From Streptomyces sp. NBC_00510 (GTDB lineage Bacteria > Actinomycetota > Actinomycetes > Streptomycetales > Streptomycetaceae): a DNA stretch of 64,000 nucleotides. The notes beneath the pieces are model-generated. The model was not told the origin of the DNA and made no database searches. It saw nothing but the letters and a program-made list of their open reading frames with translations. Shown here piece after piece: positions 34,341 through 43,271 of this stretch (position 1 is the first letter of the stretch; the number at the start of each line of letters is the position of its first letter). Location of the stretch: positions 6,594,501 to 6,658,500 of the forward strand of contig CP107851.1 of NCBI GenBank assembly GCA_036013505.1, given 5' to 3'. Made by a program: the position numbers and the translations under genes.

Positions 34341-35510
34341 ATGGCCGCTGAACCCGTCATCGTCGAAGCTGTACGCACCCCCATCGGCAAGCGCGGCGGC
34401 GCGCTCGCCAATCTGCACCCCGCCTACCTGCTCGGTGAGACGTACCGCGAACTGCTCGGCCGCACCGGCATCCAGCCCGACGCCGTGGAACAGATCGTCG
34501 GCGGTACGGTCACCCACGCAGGGGAGCAGTCGATGAACCCGGCGCGCACCGCCTGGCTGGCCTGCGGGCTGCCGTACGAGACGGCCGCGACGACCGTGGA
34601 CTGCCAGTGCGGTTCCTCGCAGCAGGCCAACCACATGGTCGCCAACATGATCGCGGCGGGGGTGATCGACATCGGCATCGGCTGCGGCGTCGAGGCCATG
34701 TCGCGGGTGCCGCTCGGCAGCGGTTCCAAGCACGGCCCCGGCAAGCCCTTCCCGGACGAGTGGAACGTGGACCTGCCCAACCAGTTCGAGGCGGCCGAGC
34801 GCATCGCCCGGCGCCGCGGGCTGACCCGGGAGCACGTCGACCGGCTCGGGCTGATCTCGCAGGAGCGGGCCGGGCGGGCCTGGGCCGAGGAGCGCTTCAA
34901 GCGGGAGACCTTCGCCGTGCAGGTGCCCACGACGGAGGAGGAGCAACTCGCCGGCCAGGGCATGTGGCGGCTGGTCGACCGCGACGAGGGGCTGCGCGAC
35001 ACCAGCATGGAGGCACTGGCCGGGCTGAAGGCGATCATGCCGACGGCCGTGCACACGGCGGGGAACTCCTCGCAGATCTCCGACGGCGCGGCGGCCGTGA
35101 TGTGGGCGTCCAAGCGGATGGCGCGCGCCCTGAAGCTGCGGCCGCGGGCCCGGATCGTGGCGCAGGCGCTGGTCGGTACGGACACGCACTACCACCTGGA
35201 CGGACCGATCGACGCGACGCGCGCGGTCCTCGGCAAGGCCGGCATGACACTCGACGACATCGACCTCGTCGAGATCAACGAGGCCTTCGCCTCGGTGGTG
35301 CTGTCCTGGGCACAGGTCTTCGACCAGGACCTGGAGAAGGTGAACGTCAACGGTGGCGGGATCGCACTCGGCCACCCCGTGGGGGCCACCGGGGCCCGTC
35401 TGATCGCCACCGCACTGCACGAACTGGAACGCGCGGACAAGGAGTTCGCGCTGATCGTGATGTGCGCGGGCGGGGCGCTCGCCACGGGCACGATCATCCA
35501 GCGGATCTGA
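34341..35510 (+). CDS. fadA5: thiolase, FadA5-like (steroid 3-ketoacyl-CoA thiolase)
   Basis: 389 residues. GAGGACGAGG lies upstream of ATG at 34341. Thiolase signatures: nucleophilic Cys90 in VDCQCGSSQQANH, NEAFASV, GGGIALGHPVGATGAR, and the C-terminal CAGGALATG. Segments such as DLPNQFEAAERIARRRGLTR and HTAGNSSQISDGAAAV match, from memory, mycobacterial FadA5, which cleaves the side-chain 3-keto acyl-CoA of cholesterol. A general acetyl-CoA acyltransferase role cannot be excluded. It is divergent from cyp125 with the KstR-like box 45-68 bases upstream. A terminator follows. Confidence 0.85.
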   Translation: MAAEPVIVEAVRTPIGKRGGALANLHPAYLLGETYRELLGRTGIQPDAVEQIVGGTVTHAGEQSMNPARTAWLACGLPYETAATTVDCQCGSSQQANHMVANMIAAGVIDIGIGCGVEAMSRVPLGSGSKHGPGKPFPDEWNVDLPNQFEAAERIARRRGLTREHVDRLGLISQERAGRAWAEERFKRETFAVQVPTTEEEQLAGQGMWRLVDRDEGLRDTSMEALAGLKAIMPTAVHTAGNSSQISDGAAAVMWASKRMARALKLRPRARIVAQALVGTDTHYHLDGPIDATRAVLGKAGMTLDDIDLVEINEAFASVVLSWAQVFDQDLEKVNVNGGGIALGHPVGATGARLIATALHELERADKEFALIVMCAGGALATGTIIQRI

Positions 35511-35523
35511 GCCGGCGGGGTGG

Positions 35524-35555
35524 GGCCGGCCCCCGGGTACGCCCGGGGGTCGGCC
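35524..35555 (+). terminator. terminator after the thiolase gene
   Basis: A 14-bp stem (GGCCGGCCCCCGGG with CCCGGGGGTCGGCC, one mismatch) and tetraloop TACG, 13 bases after the stop. Confidence 0.8.
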
Positions 35556-35574
35556 GCATTCCGGGACGCGGGCA

Positions 35575-35833
35575 CCCCACCGGGGCGCTGCGCCGGGCCA
35601 TGGACCAGGCCGCCGGCACCTGCGGCCGGCGGCCGGCCGTGCCGGTGCGGCTGTACACCGCGAGCGGCGACCGCGACGTGCCGATCGGCAACGGCGGGAT
35701 CTGCCGCGCCGACCTCGCGGCGCACTGCGTGCGGACGGCGCCGGCCGACACCGGCGACACCGACCACTTCGGCGCGTTCCTGCGCTCGGCGCCCGACGCC
35801 CGGCGTCGCGCGCTGGTTCGCGGCGCCGGCCCG
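35575..35833 (+). pseudogene. C-terminal remnant of an alpha/beta hydrolase (lipase-like)
   Basis: In one plus-strand frame PVRLYTASGDRDVPIGNGG, CRADLAAHCVRTA and DTGDTDHFGAFLRSAP resemble the catalytic Asp and His region of secreted lipases/esterases (D in GDRDVP, H in DTDHFG). No start, N-terminal half or nucleophile motif is present. The fragment is wedged between the thiolase terminator and the convergent S-component gene. It is probably a dead remnant. Confidence 0.4.
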
Positions 35834-36709
35834 TCAGCGCGCCTGAGGCGGCACGCGCGGCGCGCCGTCCGCACTCCCGTCCCCGCCACCGTGCGCGTCC
35901 ACGAAGGCCACCGGCGCGCCGAACGCGGCGCGCCGGGTGGCCCGGCGCAGGGCGCGCAGCACGAACGGGCCCAGGGTGAGGACCAGGACGGCGGTCAGCA
36001 CGGCGCGCGGGACGTCCCAGCCGAGCGAGGTGGCCAGGCAGTACGCGACGAAGCGGGCGAGGTTGTCGGGGAGCGGGCCGCCCGGCACGAAGGAGACCCC
36101 GGAGGACATGCCGCCGAGGTACGGCCAGCCCTGCAGGTTCATGATCGTTCCGTAGGCGATCGAGGACACCGCCCCGTAGCCGGCGAGGAGTACGAGCTCG
36201 CCCCGGCCGCGCAGCCTGGCGGCGCCCGGGAGCAGGCCCGCGCCGAGCGCCACCCAGCCCATCGAGAGCATCTGGAACGGCATCCACGGCCCGACCCCAC
36301 CCGTGAGCAGGGCCGACGCGAACATCGTCAACGCCCCCAGCGCGAAGCCGAAGCCGGGGCCGAGCACCCGGCCGGACAGCACGACCAGGAAGAACATGGG
36401 CTCGATGCCCGCCGTGCCGCCGCCGAGCGGACGCAGGGCCGCTCCCGCGGCGGCCAGCACCCCCAGCATGGCGACGGACTTGGCGCTCAGGCCCTCCTCG
36501 TCGTCCGCGATCGTCGCCATGACGACGGCGAGCAGCAGCGGCAGGAGCAGCGCGAACAACCAGGGCGCGTCCTCGCTGTGGGCCAGCCCCGAGCCCGGGT
36601 CGGCGAGCAGCGGCCAGCCGAAGGCGGCGACGCCGATCACGGAGACGAGCGTCAGCGCGACGACGGCCCGGCGGCCCAGCCGGACCGCGCGCGGCGGACG
36701 CGCGGTCAC
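35834..36709 (-). CDS. ECF transporter S component (substrate-binding membrane subunit)
   Basis: 291 residues, about seven hydrophobic segments (VVALTLVSVIGVAAFGWPLL, WLFALLLPLLLAVVMATI, SVAMLGVLAAAGAALRPLGG, FFLVVLSGRVLGPGFGFALG). The loop with PWMPFQMLSMGWVALGAGLL and the SSIAYGTIMNLQGWPY segment are typical of the S components paired with double ATPases in actinomycetes. GTG at 36709 overlaps the ATPase stop (GTGA). It binds the transported micronutrient; the cobalamin riboswitch at the head of the operon points to cobalamin or a precursor. The C-terminus is a disordered basic/Gly tail. Confidence 0.85.
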   Translation of the reverse strand: MTARPPRAVRLGRRAVVALTLVSVIGVAAFGWPLLADPGSGLAHSEDAPWLFALLLPLLLAVVMATIADDEEGLSAKSVAMLGVLAAAGAALRPLGGGTAGIEPMFFLVVLSGRVLGPGFGFALGALTMFASALLTGGVGPWMPFQMLSMGWVALGAGLLPGAARLRGRGELVLLAGYGAVSSIAYGTIMNLQGWPYLGGMSSGVSFVPGGPLPDNLARFVAYCLATSLGWDVPRAVLTAVLVLTLGPFVLRALRRATRRAAFGAPVAFVDAHGGGDGSADGAPRVPPQAR

Positions 36710-38319
36710 GCCGTGCCCGCCAAGGCCGCCTCGACCTGGCCGACCGTCAGCCAGGGCAGCGGGCTGAGCACCTTGGCCACCTGCGGGGCGAAGGCGGGGG
36801 AGGAGACGACGACGTCGGGGGTGGGGCCGTCCGCGACGAGGTCGCCGTCGGCGAGGACGACGACGCGGTGGGCGAGTTCGGCGGCGAGTTCGACGTCGTG
36901 GGTGGCGAGGACGACGGCGTGGCCGTCCGCGGCGAGCGCGCGCAGGTGCGCGGCGAGACGGGCCTTGGCGGCGTAGTCCAGGCCGCGGGTCGGCTCGTCG
37001 AGCAGGATCAGCGGGGGCCGGGCGGTCAGCACGACGGCGAGGGCGAGCGCGAGGCGCTGGCCTTCGGACAGGTCGCGCGGGTGGGTGCCGTCGGCGACCC
37101 CGGGCAGCAGTGCGCCGACGAGGGCACGGCAGGTGCCGGGGGTGGCGCGGGCGTCGGTGTCGGCGGCGGCGCACTCGGCGGCGACGGTGTCGGCGTACAG
37201 CAGGTCCCGGGGGTCCTGAGGGACCAGGCCCACGCGGCGGATCAGCTCCGCGGGCCTGGTGCGCGACGGCTCCAGCCCGCCGACGGTCACGCTCCCCGAC
37301 GTGGGGGGCCGCATCCCGGCGAGGGTGGACAGCAGGGTGGACTTGCCCGCGCCGTTGCGGCCCATGAGGGCCACGGTCTCGCCGGGCCGTACGGTCAGGT
37401 CGACCCCGCGCAGCGCCTCCAGCCGTCCGCGGCGCACGGTGAGTCCCGCCACGGCCGCGACGGGCTCGCCCGCGGCGGGCGCGGGCGGCGCGGGCGGGGT
37501 GCGGTCGGTGAGGCGTTCGCGCAGCGGCGCGGCGGCGCGGCGGGCGTCGCGCACCGACAGCGGCAGCGGGGACCAGCCCGCGAGACGGCCGAGCGCGACG
37601 ACCGGCGGACGGACCGGCGAGACCGCCATGACCTCGGCGGGCGGCCCGGAGACCGGGGCGGCGCCCCCGCCCGGGAGGAGGACGACCTGGTCGGCGTACT
37701 GCACGACCCGCTCCAGGCGGTGCTCGGCCATCAGCACGGTCGTCCCCAGGTCGTGGACGAGCCGCTGCAGCACGGCGAGCACCTCCTCGGCCGCGGCGGG
37801 GTCGAGCGCGGACGTCGGCTCGTCCAGCACCAGTACCCGCGGGTGGACGGTCAGGACGGAGCCGATGGCGACGCGCTGCTGCTGCCCGCCGGAGAGGGTG
37901 CTGATCGGGCGGTCGCGCAGGTCGGCGAGGCCGAGCAGGTCGAGGGTCTCCTCGACACGGCGGCGCATCACGTCGGGGGCGAGGCCGATCGACTCCATGC
38001 CGTAGGCGAGTTCGTCCTCGACGGTGTCGGTGACGAAGTGCGCGAGCGGGTCCTGGCCCACGGTGCCGACCAGATGGGCGAGTTCGCGCGGTTTGTTGCG
38101 GCGCGTGTCGTGCCCGGCGACGGTGACCCGGCCGGTGAGGACGCCGCCGGTGAAGTACGGCACGAGGCCGGAGACGGCGCCGAGGAGGGTGGACTTGCCG
38201 GTGCCGGAGGGCCCGACGACCAGGCAGAGTTCGCCCTCGGGGACGGTCAGCTCGACACCGGTCACGGCGGGCGCCGCGGCGCCGTCGTACGTGACGGAGA
38301 CCTGCTCGAAGCGGATCAC
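36706..38319 (-). CDS. ECF transporter fused double ATPase
   Basis: 537 residues with two complete ATP-binding domains. The first has Walker A GPSGTGKST, signature LSGGQQQRVAIG and Walker B VLVLDEPTSALD. The second (from about 305) has GRNGAGKST, LSEGQRLALALA and LILLDEPTRGLD. The second signature is LSEGQ rather than LSGGQ. It energises the EcfT/S complex as one fused EcfA-EcfA' protein. GTG at 38319 overlaps the EcfT stop (GTGA). Confidence 0.92.
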   Translation of the reverse strand: MIRFEQVSVTYDGAAAPAVTGVELTVPEGELCLVVGPSGTGKSTLLGAVSGLVPYFTGGVLTGRVTVAGHDTRRNKPRELAHLVGTVGQDPLAHFVTDTVEDELAYGMESIGLAPDVMRRRVEETLDLLGLADLRDRPISTLSGGQQQRVAIGSVLTVHPRVLVLDEPTSALDPAAAEEVLAVLQRLVHDLGTTVLMAEHRLERVVQYADQVVLLPGGGAAPVSGPPAEVMAVSPVRPPVVALGRLAGWSPLPLSVRDARRAAAPLRERLTDRTPPAPPAPAAGEPVAAVAGLTVRRGRLEALRGVDLTVRPGETVALMGRNGAGKSTLLSTLAGMRPPTSGSVTVGGLEPSRTRPAELIRRVGLVPQDPRDLLYADTVAAECAAADTDARATPGTCRALVGALLPGVADGTHPRDLSEGQRLALALAVVLTARPPLILLDEPTRGLDYAAKARLAAHLRALAADGHAVVLATHDVELAAELAHRVVVLADGDLVADGPTPDVVVSSPAFAPQVAKVLSPLPWLTVGQVEAALAGTA

Positions 38320-40148
38320 GGGCGGGCTCCCTTCAGGTGCGCGGGCAGCAGCCCCAGCAGGGCGGCCGCCGCGGGCCACAGCGGCAGCGACGGCGCGGTC
38401 AGCGGCACCACGGGCGGATCCAGGTCGGCGGGGGACGCCCCGGCGGCCCAGATCGTCAGCGCGGCGACGGCCACGCCCGAGGCGGTGATCAGCCACGCGG
38501 TCGCGTCCCAGCGGTCGGGGCGGTAGCGGGTGCGGATGGAACGGCGCCCGCCGAGCCGCAGCCCCGCGACGGCGGCGGCCAGACCGGCCAGCAGCAGGGG
38601 CAGGCCGTACGCGGCGCCCGCGGCGGCCAGCAGCGCGTAGGTGCCGGCGCACAGCCCGAGCAGCCCGCCGAGGGTCAGCGCGACGGTCGCCCGGCGCACG
38701 GCGGGCGGAACCTCGGCCGTACGGCCGTAACCGCGGGCGTCCATGGCGGCCGCGAGGGCGACGGAACGCTCCAGCGCGCCCTCGAGCACGGGCAGGCCGA
38801 CCTGGAGCAGCGCCCGTACGCCCTTGTCCGCGCGGCCCCGCAGCCTTCGGGCCGTCCGCAGTCGCCGGACGTCGGCGACCAGGTGCGGCGCGAACGTCAT
38901 CGCGACGACCACGGCGACGCCCGCCTCGTACAGGGCGCCGGGCAGCGACTTCAGCAGCCGGGCGGGGTTGGCCAGGGCGTTGGCGGCGCCGAGGCACGCC
39001 AGGAGCGTGGCCAGCTTCATCCCCTCGCGGAAGGCGAACCACAGCCCCTCGGCGGTGACCCGCCCGCCGAGACGGACGCCCCGCGCCCAGTCGGGCAGCG
39101 GCACTTCGGGGAGGGACACCACGGTGTGCGTGCCGGGGATCGGGGACCCCAGGACGACGGCGAAGCCGAGCCGGATGGCGATGACCACCAGACCCAGGCG
39201 GAGGAACGCGGCGTACGACCGCGACCAGGGTGCGTCCGGCACCCGGCACACGGCCACGACGTACCCCGCGACGGCGGCGAGCAGCGCGAGCAGTGCCGGG
39301 TTCGTCGTCCGCGACGCGGCCGTGGCGAGCCCCAGCGCCCACAGCCACCACGCCCCCGCGTGCGGCCCGCGCCTGCGGCCCGCCCGCCCGCCTGCCGCGC
39401 CCGCGTCACCGGCGTGGTCCGGCTGCCGCAGCCGCAACAGCGCGCGCAAGCGGGCGGAACCGCCGCCGTCCACGCTACGGGCGACGGCGTGATGGTCGGC
39501 CCCCGCGGGCGGCGTGAGGGCCCGCCTGGTCCGCGCCGCCGAGCCCCGCTCGGCGGTTGCGCCGCCCCTGGCGGTGACGTCCGGCAGGAGCCGCGCCGCC
39601 AAGACGGCAGGGCGGGCGGCCGGGGTGGGTGAGTCGCCGCGCCTGCGGGGGCGCAGCCAAGTGAGCAGGGCGAGGGCCCGCGATGCCGTGGCCGGCGTGC
39701 CGGTCGGCCCGTCCGCGCGTCCGCCGGTGCCGGCGCGGTGGCGTCGGCCCCCACCGGCGGTGGCCGCGGTGGCGGCGGTGTGCGCGCCCTGCGTCGCGGC
39801 CCTGGCGGCGCGCGAGGGGAGGGCGGCGGCGCCGTGCCGCGGGGAGGGCGCAGGGGCGGTCAGTGGTCGCTCCGGCGCCGTCGGGCCTGCCAAGTCCTCC
39901 CGGGTGCGCGGACGCAGTCGGGCGAGGGCGCCCGATACCTCGGCCTGCGCGGCGGTTGCGTCGCCCGTGCGTGGTTCGGCGGGGGTGCCGGCAGAGGGGA
40001 GGTCCGTCCGCCGGGGCCGGGCGGCCGGGCCGGTCAGGTCGTCGCGGTTGCGCGGGCGCAGTCGCGGAAGCAAGGCGAGGGCCCGCAGGGCACGCGGGCC
40101 GGAGACCGGCGCGCCGCTGGTCCACGGCAGGGGCGTAGCGGTGGTCAC
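38316..40148 (-). CDS. ECF transporter transmembrane component EcfT with long repeated N-terminal extension
   Basis: 610 residues from GTG at 40148 (overlapping the preceding stop as GTGA). The EcfT/CbiQ core starts near residue 263 (HAGAWWLWALGLATAASRTT) and ends with the coupling helices (RRLRTARRLRGRADKGVRAL, AMDARGYGRTAEVPPA). The first 262 residues are an Arg/Ala/Pro-rich, methionine-free extension. It contains four degenerate copies of a motif: ALALLPRLRPRNRDDLTGP, GALARLRPRTREDLAGP, ALALLTWLRPRRRGDSPTP, and RALLRLRQPDHAGDAG. Usual EcfT proteins lack it. Either the extension is real, or translation starts at an internal GTG; the coupled start favours the former. Confidence 0.85.
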   Translation of the reverse strand: MTTATPLPWTSGAPVSGPRALRALALLPRLRPRNRDDLTGPAARPRRTDLPSAGTPAEPRTGDATAAQAEVSGALARLRPRTREDLAGPTAPERPLTAPAPSPRHGAAALPSRAARAATQGAHTAATAATAGGGRRHRAGTGGRADGPTGTPATASRALALLTWLRPRRRGDSPTPAARPAVLAARLLPDVTARGGATAERGSAARTRRALTPPAGADHHAVARSVDGGGSARLRALLRLRQPDHAGDAGAAGGRAGRRRGPHAGAWWLWALGLATAASRTTNPALLALLAAVAGYVVAVCRVPDAPWSRSYAAFLRLGLVVIAIRLGFAVVLGSPIPGTHTVVSLPEVPLPDWARGVRLGGRVTAEGLWFAFREGMKLATLLACLGAANALANPARLLKSLPGALYEAGVAVVVAMTFAPHLVADVRRLRTARRLRGRADKGVRALLQVGLPVLEGALERSVALAAAMDARGYGRTAEVPPAVRRATVALTLGGLLGLCAGTYALLAAAGAAYGLPLLLAGLAAAVAGLRLGGRRSIRTRYRPDRWDATAWLITASGVAVAALTIWAAGASPADLDPPVVPLTAPSLPLWPAAAALLGLLPAHLKGARP

Positions 40149-40768
40149 GGGCGGTCGCTCCGGCGCCGCCGGACCTGCCAGGTGGCGGCCGCGGCGACGA
40201 CGAGGACGACGGCGGCGGCGCCGTACGTGCCGAGCGCGGGACCGGAGGAGGGAGCGGGCGCGGGGGCCGCGGCGTCGTCGGTGACCTGCTCGCCGCAGCC
40301 CGTGGCGGGGTAGCCGGCGATGGCGCAGACGAGGCCCGCGGAGTTGTAGCGGAGCGGGGGCGCGACGGCGGCCAGGGCGTCGGCGGAAGTGGCGTCGGCG
40401 GGGACGCGGGCGCAGGCGGTGCGGGCGGCCGGGGCGTCGGCGGCGGTGCCGAAGTCGAGCAGCAGGGCGACGCGCTTGGTGCCGGGGCGGGCCGGGGTGC
40501 CGTCGCAGACATCGGCGAACCGGGCGGCGCCGCGGGGGCGGGCGGCCGAGTCGGCGTCGGGGCTGACGCCGAAGCGCCAGCCCTCGACGGCACCGTCGTC
40601 GGGGCGGCTGAGGGCGGGGCCGGTCTGGGCGTACGCCCAGGCGTCGGTGGCCGCGTCACGCTGCCAGAAGGACCAGTACCGGTAGGTGGCCGCGTGCGCG
40701 GGCGTCGCGACGAGGGCGGCCACCAGGGCCAGGAGGAGTGCCGCCGCCGTGAGGGGCGGCCGCCTCAC
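40145..40768 (-). CDS. small secreted membrane-anchored protein of the ECF cluster (SCO2322-type)
   Basis: 207 residues. GTG at 40768 overlaps the preceding stop (GTGA). Signal peptide LTAAALLLALVAALVATPAHA, then a small domain beginning YRYWSFWQRD with WAYAQTGPALSRPDDGAVEG, Cys pairs (VCDG, ACAR, VCAI, GCGE), a Pro/Ala linker and a C-terminal membrane helix (YGAAAVVLVVAAAATWQV) with a basic tail. The family accompanies this ECF transporter in Streptomyces. Together with the barrel protein upstream it could form a surface receptor, much as transcobalamin has a barrel and a small domain; this is inference. Confidence 0.8.
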   Translation of the reverse strand: MRRPPLTAAALLLALVAALVATPAHAATYRYWSFWQRDAATDAWAYAQTGPALSRPDDGAVEGWRFGVSPDADSAARPRGAARFADVCDGTPARPGTKRVALLLDFGTAADAPAARTACARVPADATSADALAAVAPPLRYNSAGLVCAIAGYPATGCGEQVTDDAAAPAPAPSSGPALGTYGAAAVVLVVAAAATWQVRRRRSDRP

Positions 40769-41901
40769 AGCCGGTGCTTCCGGCCGGCGAGCAGCACCCC
40801 GATGCCGATCCCCGCGACCAGGCAGGCGCCGACGATCCACCACACCGAACTGCCGCCGGAGGAGTCGGGCTTCTGTTCCGCGACCGGACCGAGGGCGCTG
40901 AGCTGCGTGATGTGGTCGCGCAGGGGGTTGCCGGTGGCGTAAGCGGCCAGGGCGAGCTGCGCGAGGGCGGTGGGGTTGTCCTTGGACCAGGCGGCGGAGT
41001 TGGCGGCGAGCCAGTTGTACGCGCCCTTGGCGGCGTCGAGGTGGCCGCCGGCGGCGAGGGCGACGACGGCGTCGGCGGTGGTGCCGAAGTCGGGGGTCTT
41101 CTGGTCGGAGCCCGGGGTGACCGCGTCGAAGTGGCTGCCGCCGGCGGTGAGACCGCCGGCGAGCCAGGCGGCGCCGGCGTCGGAGGCGCTGCCGCCGCAC
41201 CCGTCGCGCACGGGGACGTCGCGGTCGGGGGCCTCGACGACGAAGCCCGCGCCCTCGGCGCCGCGCACGGCGTCGGCGGTGGCCTTGGCGTTGGCCGCGA
41301 GGGCACCGGACTTGGGGTCGGGCTGGTAGGCGAACGCGCCGCCGTCCTTCTTGCCGCAGGCCACTTGGAGGGAGCGCAGCGCGTCGTAGGGCGACCGGCC
41401 GTCGGTGGTCACGGACTTGACGTCGGTGCCGGCGGCCTTGAGGCCGCCGATGACGACGCCGGTGGAGTCGGCGTCGGAGGCGCCGCCGGGGTTGTAGGAC
41501 CAGCCGCCGTCGCGGTTCTGCACCTTGGCGAGCCATTCGGCGGCGCGCTTGACGGCGAAGTCCTGGCCGTGGACGGCGAGCGCCTGGACCGCGATGGCGG
41601 TGGCGTTGGTGTCCTCGGTCTTCGGGTCGCAGGGCGCCGTCGGGTCGGGACGGTACGAGGCGAAGCCGCCGTCCGCGCACTGCTGCTTGGCGAGCCACTC
41701 CACCGCGTTCCCGGCCGGTTCCGTGTCGGCCGCGTGGAGCGCCAGCAGCGCGTACGACTGACGCCACACGCCGTCGTACGTCGGGTCGGCCTCCCCGTAC
41801 AGCGCGGCGGGCGCCGCCGCGGGCGACGGTGACGGCGACGCGGCTATGAGGAGCGTGCTGAAGGCGGCCAGGGCGGCCGCGGCGGTGCGGCGCAGGTGCA
41901 T
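40765..41901 (-). CDS. prenyltransferase/squalene-oxidase-repeat (alpha6/alpha6 barrel) surface protein
   Basis: 378 residues. Signal peptide, then four or five alpha-helical repeats of the terpene-cyclase/transcobalamin type: AVEWLAKQQCADGGFASY, AAEWLAKVQNRDGGWSYN, ALRSLQVACGKKDGGAFAYQ, and AGAAWLAGGLTAGG. The C-terminal helix (VWWIVGACLVAGIGIGVLLA) and RKHRL form a membrane anchor. No catalytic DxDD or metal triad is obvious. Directly downstream of a cobalamin riboswitch and coupled to an ECF importer, it may be a bacterial intrinsic-factor-like cobalamin binder rather than an enzyme. ATG at 41901. Confidence 0.8.
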   Translation of the reverse strand: MHLRRTAAAALAAFSTLLIAASPSPSPAAAPAALYGEADPTYDGVWRQSYALLALHAADTEPAGNAVEWLAKQQCADGGFASYRPDPTAPCDPKTEDTNATAIAVQALAVHGQDFAVKRAAEWLAKVQNRDGGWSYNPGGASDADSTGVVIGGLKAAGTDVKSVTTDGRSPYDALRSLQVACGKKDGGAFAYQPDPKSGALAANAKATADAVRGAEGAGFVVEAPDRDVPVRDGCGGSASDAGAAWLAGGLTAGGSHFDAVTPGSDQKTPDFGTTADAVVALAAGGHLDAAKGAYNWLAANSAAWSKDNPTALAQLALAAYATGNPLRDHITQLSALGPVAEQKPDSSGGSSVWWIVGACLVAGIGIGVLLAGRKHRL

Positions 41902-41934
41902 CGGGTGGTGCCTTTCGGGTGAGCGGTCGCGCAG

Positions 41935-42126
41935 ACGGATGCGGGCGCGCGGTCACGGCACCGGGCTCCGGCTCCGTGTACCTCGACGGAAGAGCCGCTC
42001 CCGTCCGTGCGGGTGCTCCGGCTGGGCCCTCCCCGGAGGGGGACGGCTCACGGTTGCGGGTCAGCGCCGGATTCGCACCGGCTTCCCCCGCTCGGACGTG
42101 ATTGGACTTGGTGTGTCGACCACACC
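41935..42126 (-). promoter_or_regulatory. cobalamin (B12) riboswitch
   Basis: On the minus strand GAAGCCGGTGCGAATCCGG (42085-42067) followed by GCGCTGACCCGCAACCGT and GAGCC (to 42045) is the conserved core of the cobalamin aptamer. The helices before (GGTGTGG at 42125-42119) and after (the GTCCCCCTCCGGGGAGGG hairpin) fit. The 3-prime part reaches to within about 35 bases of the ATG at 41901. It should shut down the downstream five-gene uptake operon when cobalamin is plentiful. Confidence 0.92.
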
Positions 42127-42188
42127 TTAGCCGGGACCGCGCGCCGCGCCGTGCCCGGCCGTGTGCGGTCTGGCTCACACCGGCGGGC

Positions 42189-43193
42189 TCACACCGCGGT
42201 GTACACGACCGGATCCGACCCGGGCACGGGTTCGGCGTGCCCGAGCTTGACCAGGCGGCGCAGGTGCGCCTCGGCCTCGGCGACGGCGATGTTCCGGGAG
42301 GGGAAGGGGATCTGCTCCCAGGGGCGGTTCCACTGCATGGCCTCGGCCAGCTGCCACGGGGTGCGCGGGGCCTCGGCGATCAGGGCGCGGAGCGAGGCGA
42401 GGCGGTCGGCGTGGTGGTCCAGCAGCTCGCGCACGCGGGCGCCGGCGTCGGTGAAGGGGTGCTTGTGGGCGGGCAGCACCTCGGCGGGGTCGAGCCGGGC
42501 GACGCGTTCCAGGGAGTCGAGGTAGTCGCCCAGGGGGTCGCCGGCGGTCGTCTCGTCGGGGTCCTCGTACAGGCCGATGTGCGGGGAGATCCCCGGTAGC
42601 AGGTGGTCGCCGGAGAAGAGGCGGCGGCCGTCCTCCTCGAAGAGGCAGACGTGACCGGGGGTGTGGCCGGGGGTCCACACCGCGCGGATGGCGCGGCCGG
42701 CCAGCGGGACCCGCTCACCGGGGACGATGTCGCGGTCGGGGAGGGCGGGCCGCAGACCCGGTACGTTCGCGGCGCGGCGCTCGGCGCGCACCGCCCGCAG
42801 CGGGGCGAGGTGCTCCTCGGGGGCGCCGGCGGCGGCGAGTTTGGCGGCGAGGTAGTCCAGCCACAGGCCCGGTGCGGCGCCGCGGGCGCGGCGGACGACG
42901 GCGGTGTCGGCGGGGTGCATGGCGATCCAGGCGCCGGAGGCCTCGCGGACCTGGCCGGACAGGCCGTGGTGGTCGGGGTGGTGGTGGGTGACCAGGACGC
43001 CGTGGACGTCGGCGACACGGGTGCCGAGCGCGGTGAGGCCGTGGGCGAGGGCGTCGTAGGAGGCGGGGTCGTCCCAGCCGGTGTCGACCAGGACGGGGCC
43101 GCGGTCGGTGTCGACGACGTAGACGAGCGTGTGGCCCAGGGGGTTGTCGGGGATCGGGACCGGGATGCTCCAGATGCCGTCGCCGTGCTCCAT
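42189..43193 (-). CDS. MBL-fold metallohydrolase
   Basis: 334 residues from ATG at 43193 (GGAGAGG upstream). Metallo-beta-lactamase motifs: VDTGWDD, THHHPDHHG (zinc ligands), TPGHTPGHVCLF, FSGDHLLPG and PAHKHPF. A C-terminal helical domain (about 235-334, a winged-helix-like LACTB2-type extension) is present. Such proteins are thioester or nucleic-acid hydrolases. Facing the aldehyde dehydrogenase across a promoter with the regulon motifs, a role as an acyl-CoA thioesterase-like enzyme is possible but unproven. Confidence 0.85.
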   Translation of the reverse strand: MEHGDGIWSIPVPIPDNPLGHTLVYVVDTDRGPVLVDTGWDDPASYDALAHGLTALGTRVADVHGVLVTHHHPDHHGLSGQVREASGAWIAMHPADTAVVRRARGAAPGLWLDYLAAKLAAAGAPEEHLAPLRAVRAERRAANVPGLRPALPDRDIVPGERVPLAGRAIRAVWTPGHTPGHVCLFEEDGRRLFSGDHLLPGISPHIGLYEDPDETTAGDPLGDYLDSLERVARLDPAEVLPAHKHPFTDAGARVRELLDHHADRLASLRALIAEAPRTPWQLAEAMQWNRPWEQIPFPSRNIAVAEAEAHLRRLVKLGHAEPVPGSDPVVYTAV

Positions 43194-43233
43194 GAGGGCC
43201 CCTCTCCGCTCCGTCGCATGCATTGCCCACCAT

Positions 43234-43256
43234 AACTAGAACTGGTATCAGTTCTG
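43234..43256. promoter_or_regulatory. KstR-like box between MBL and aldehyde dehydrogenase genes
   Basis: TAGAACTGGTATCA (43237-43250) deviates from TNNAACNNGTTNNA at the same single base as the cyp125/thiolase site. The flanks AACTAGAAC and AGTTCTG are identical to those of 34273-34295. Confidence 0.7.
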
Positions 43257-43271
43257 AAGCAGAGTCACTTT

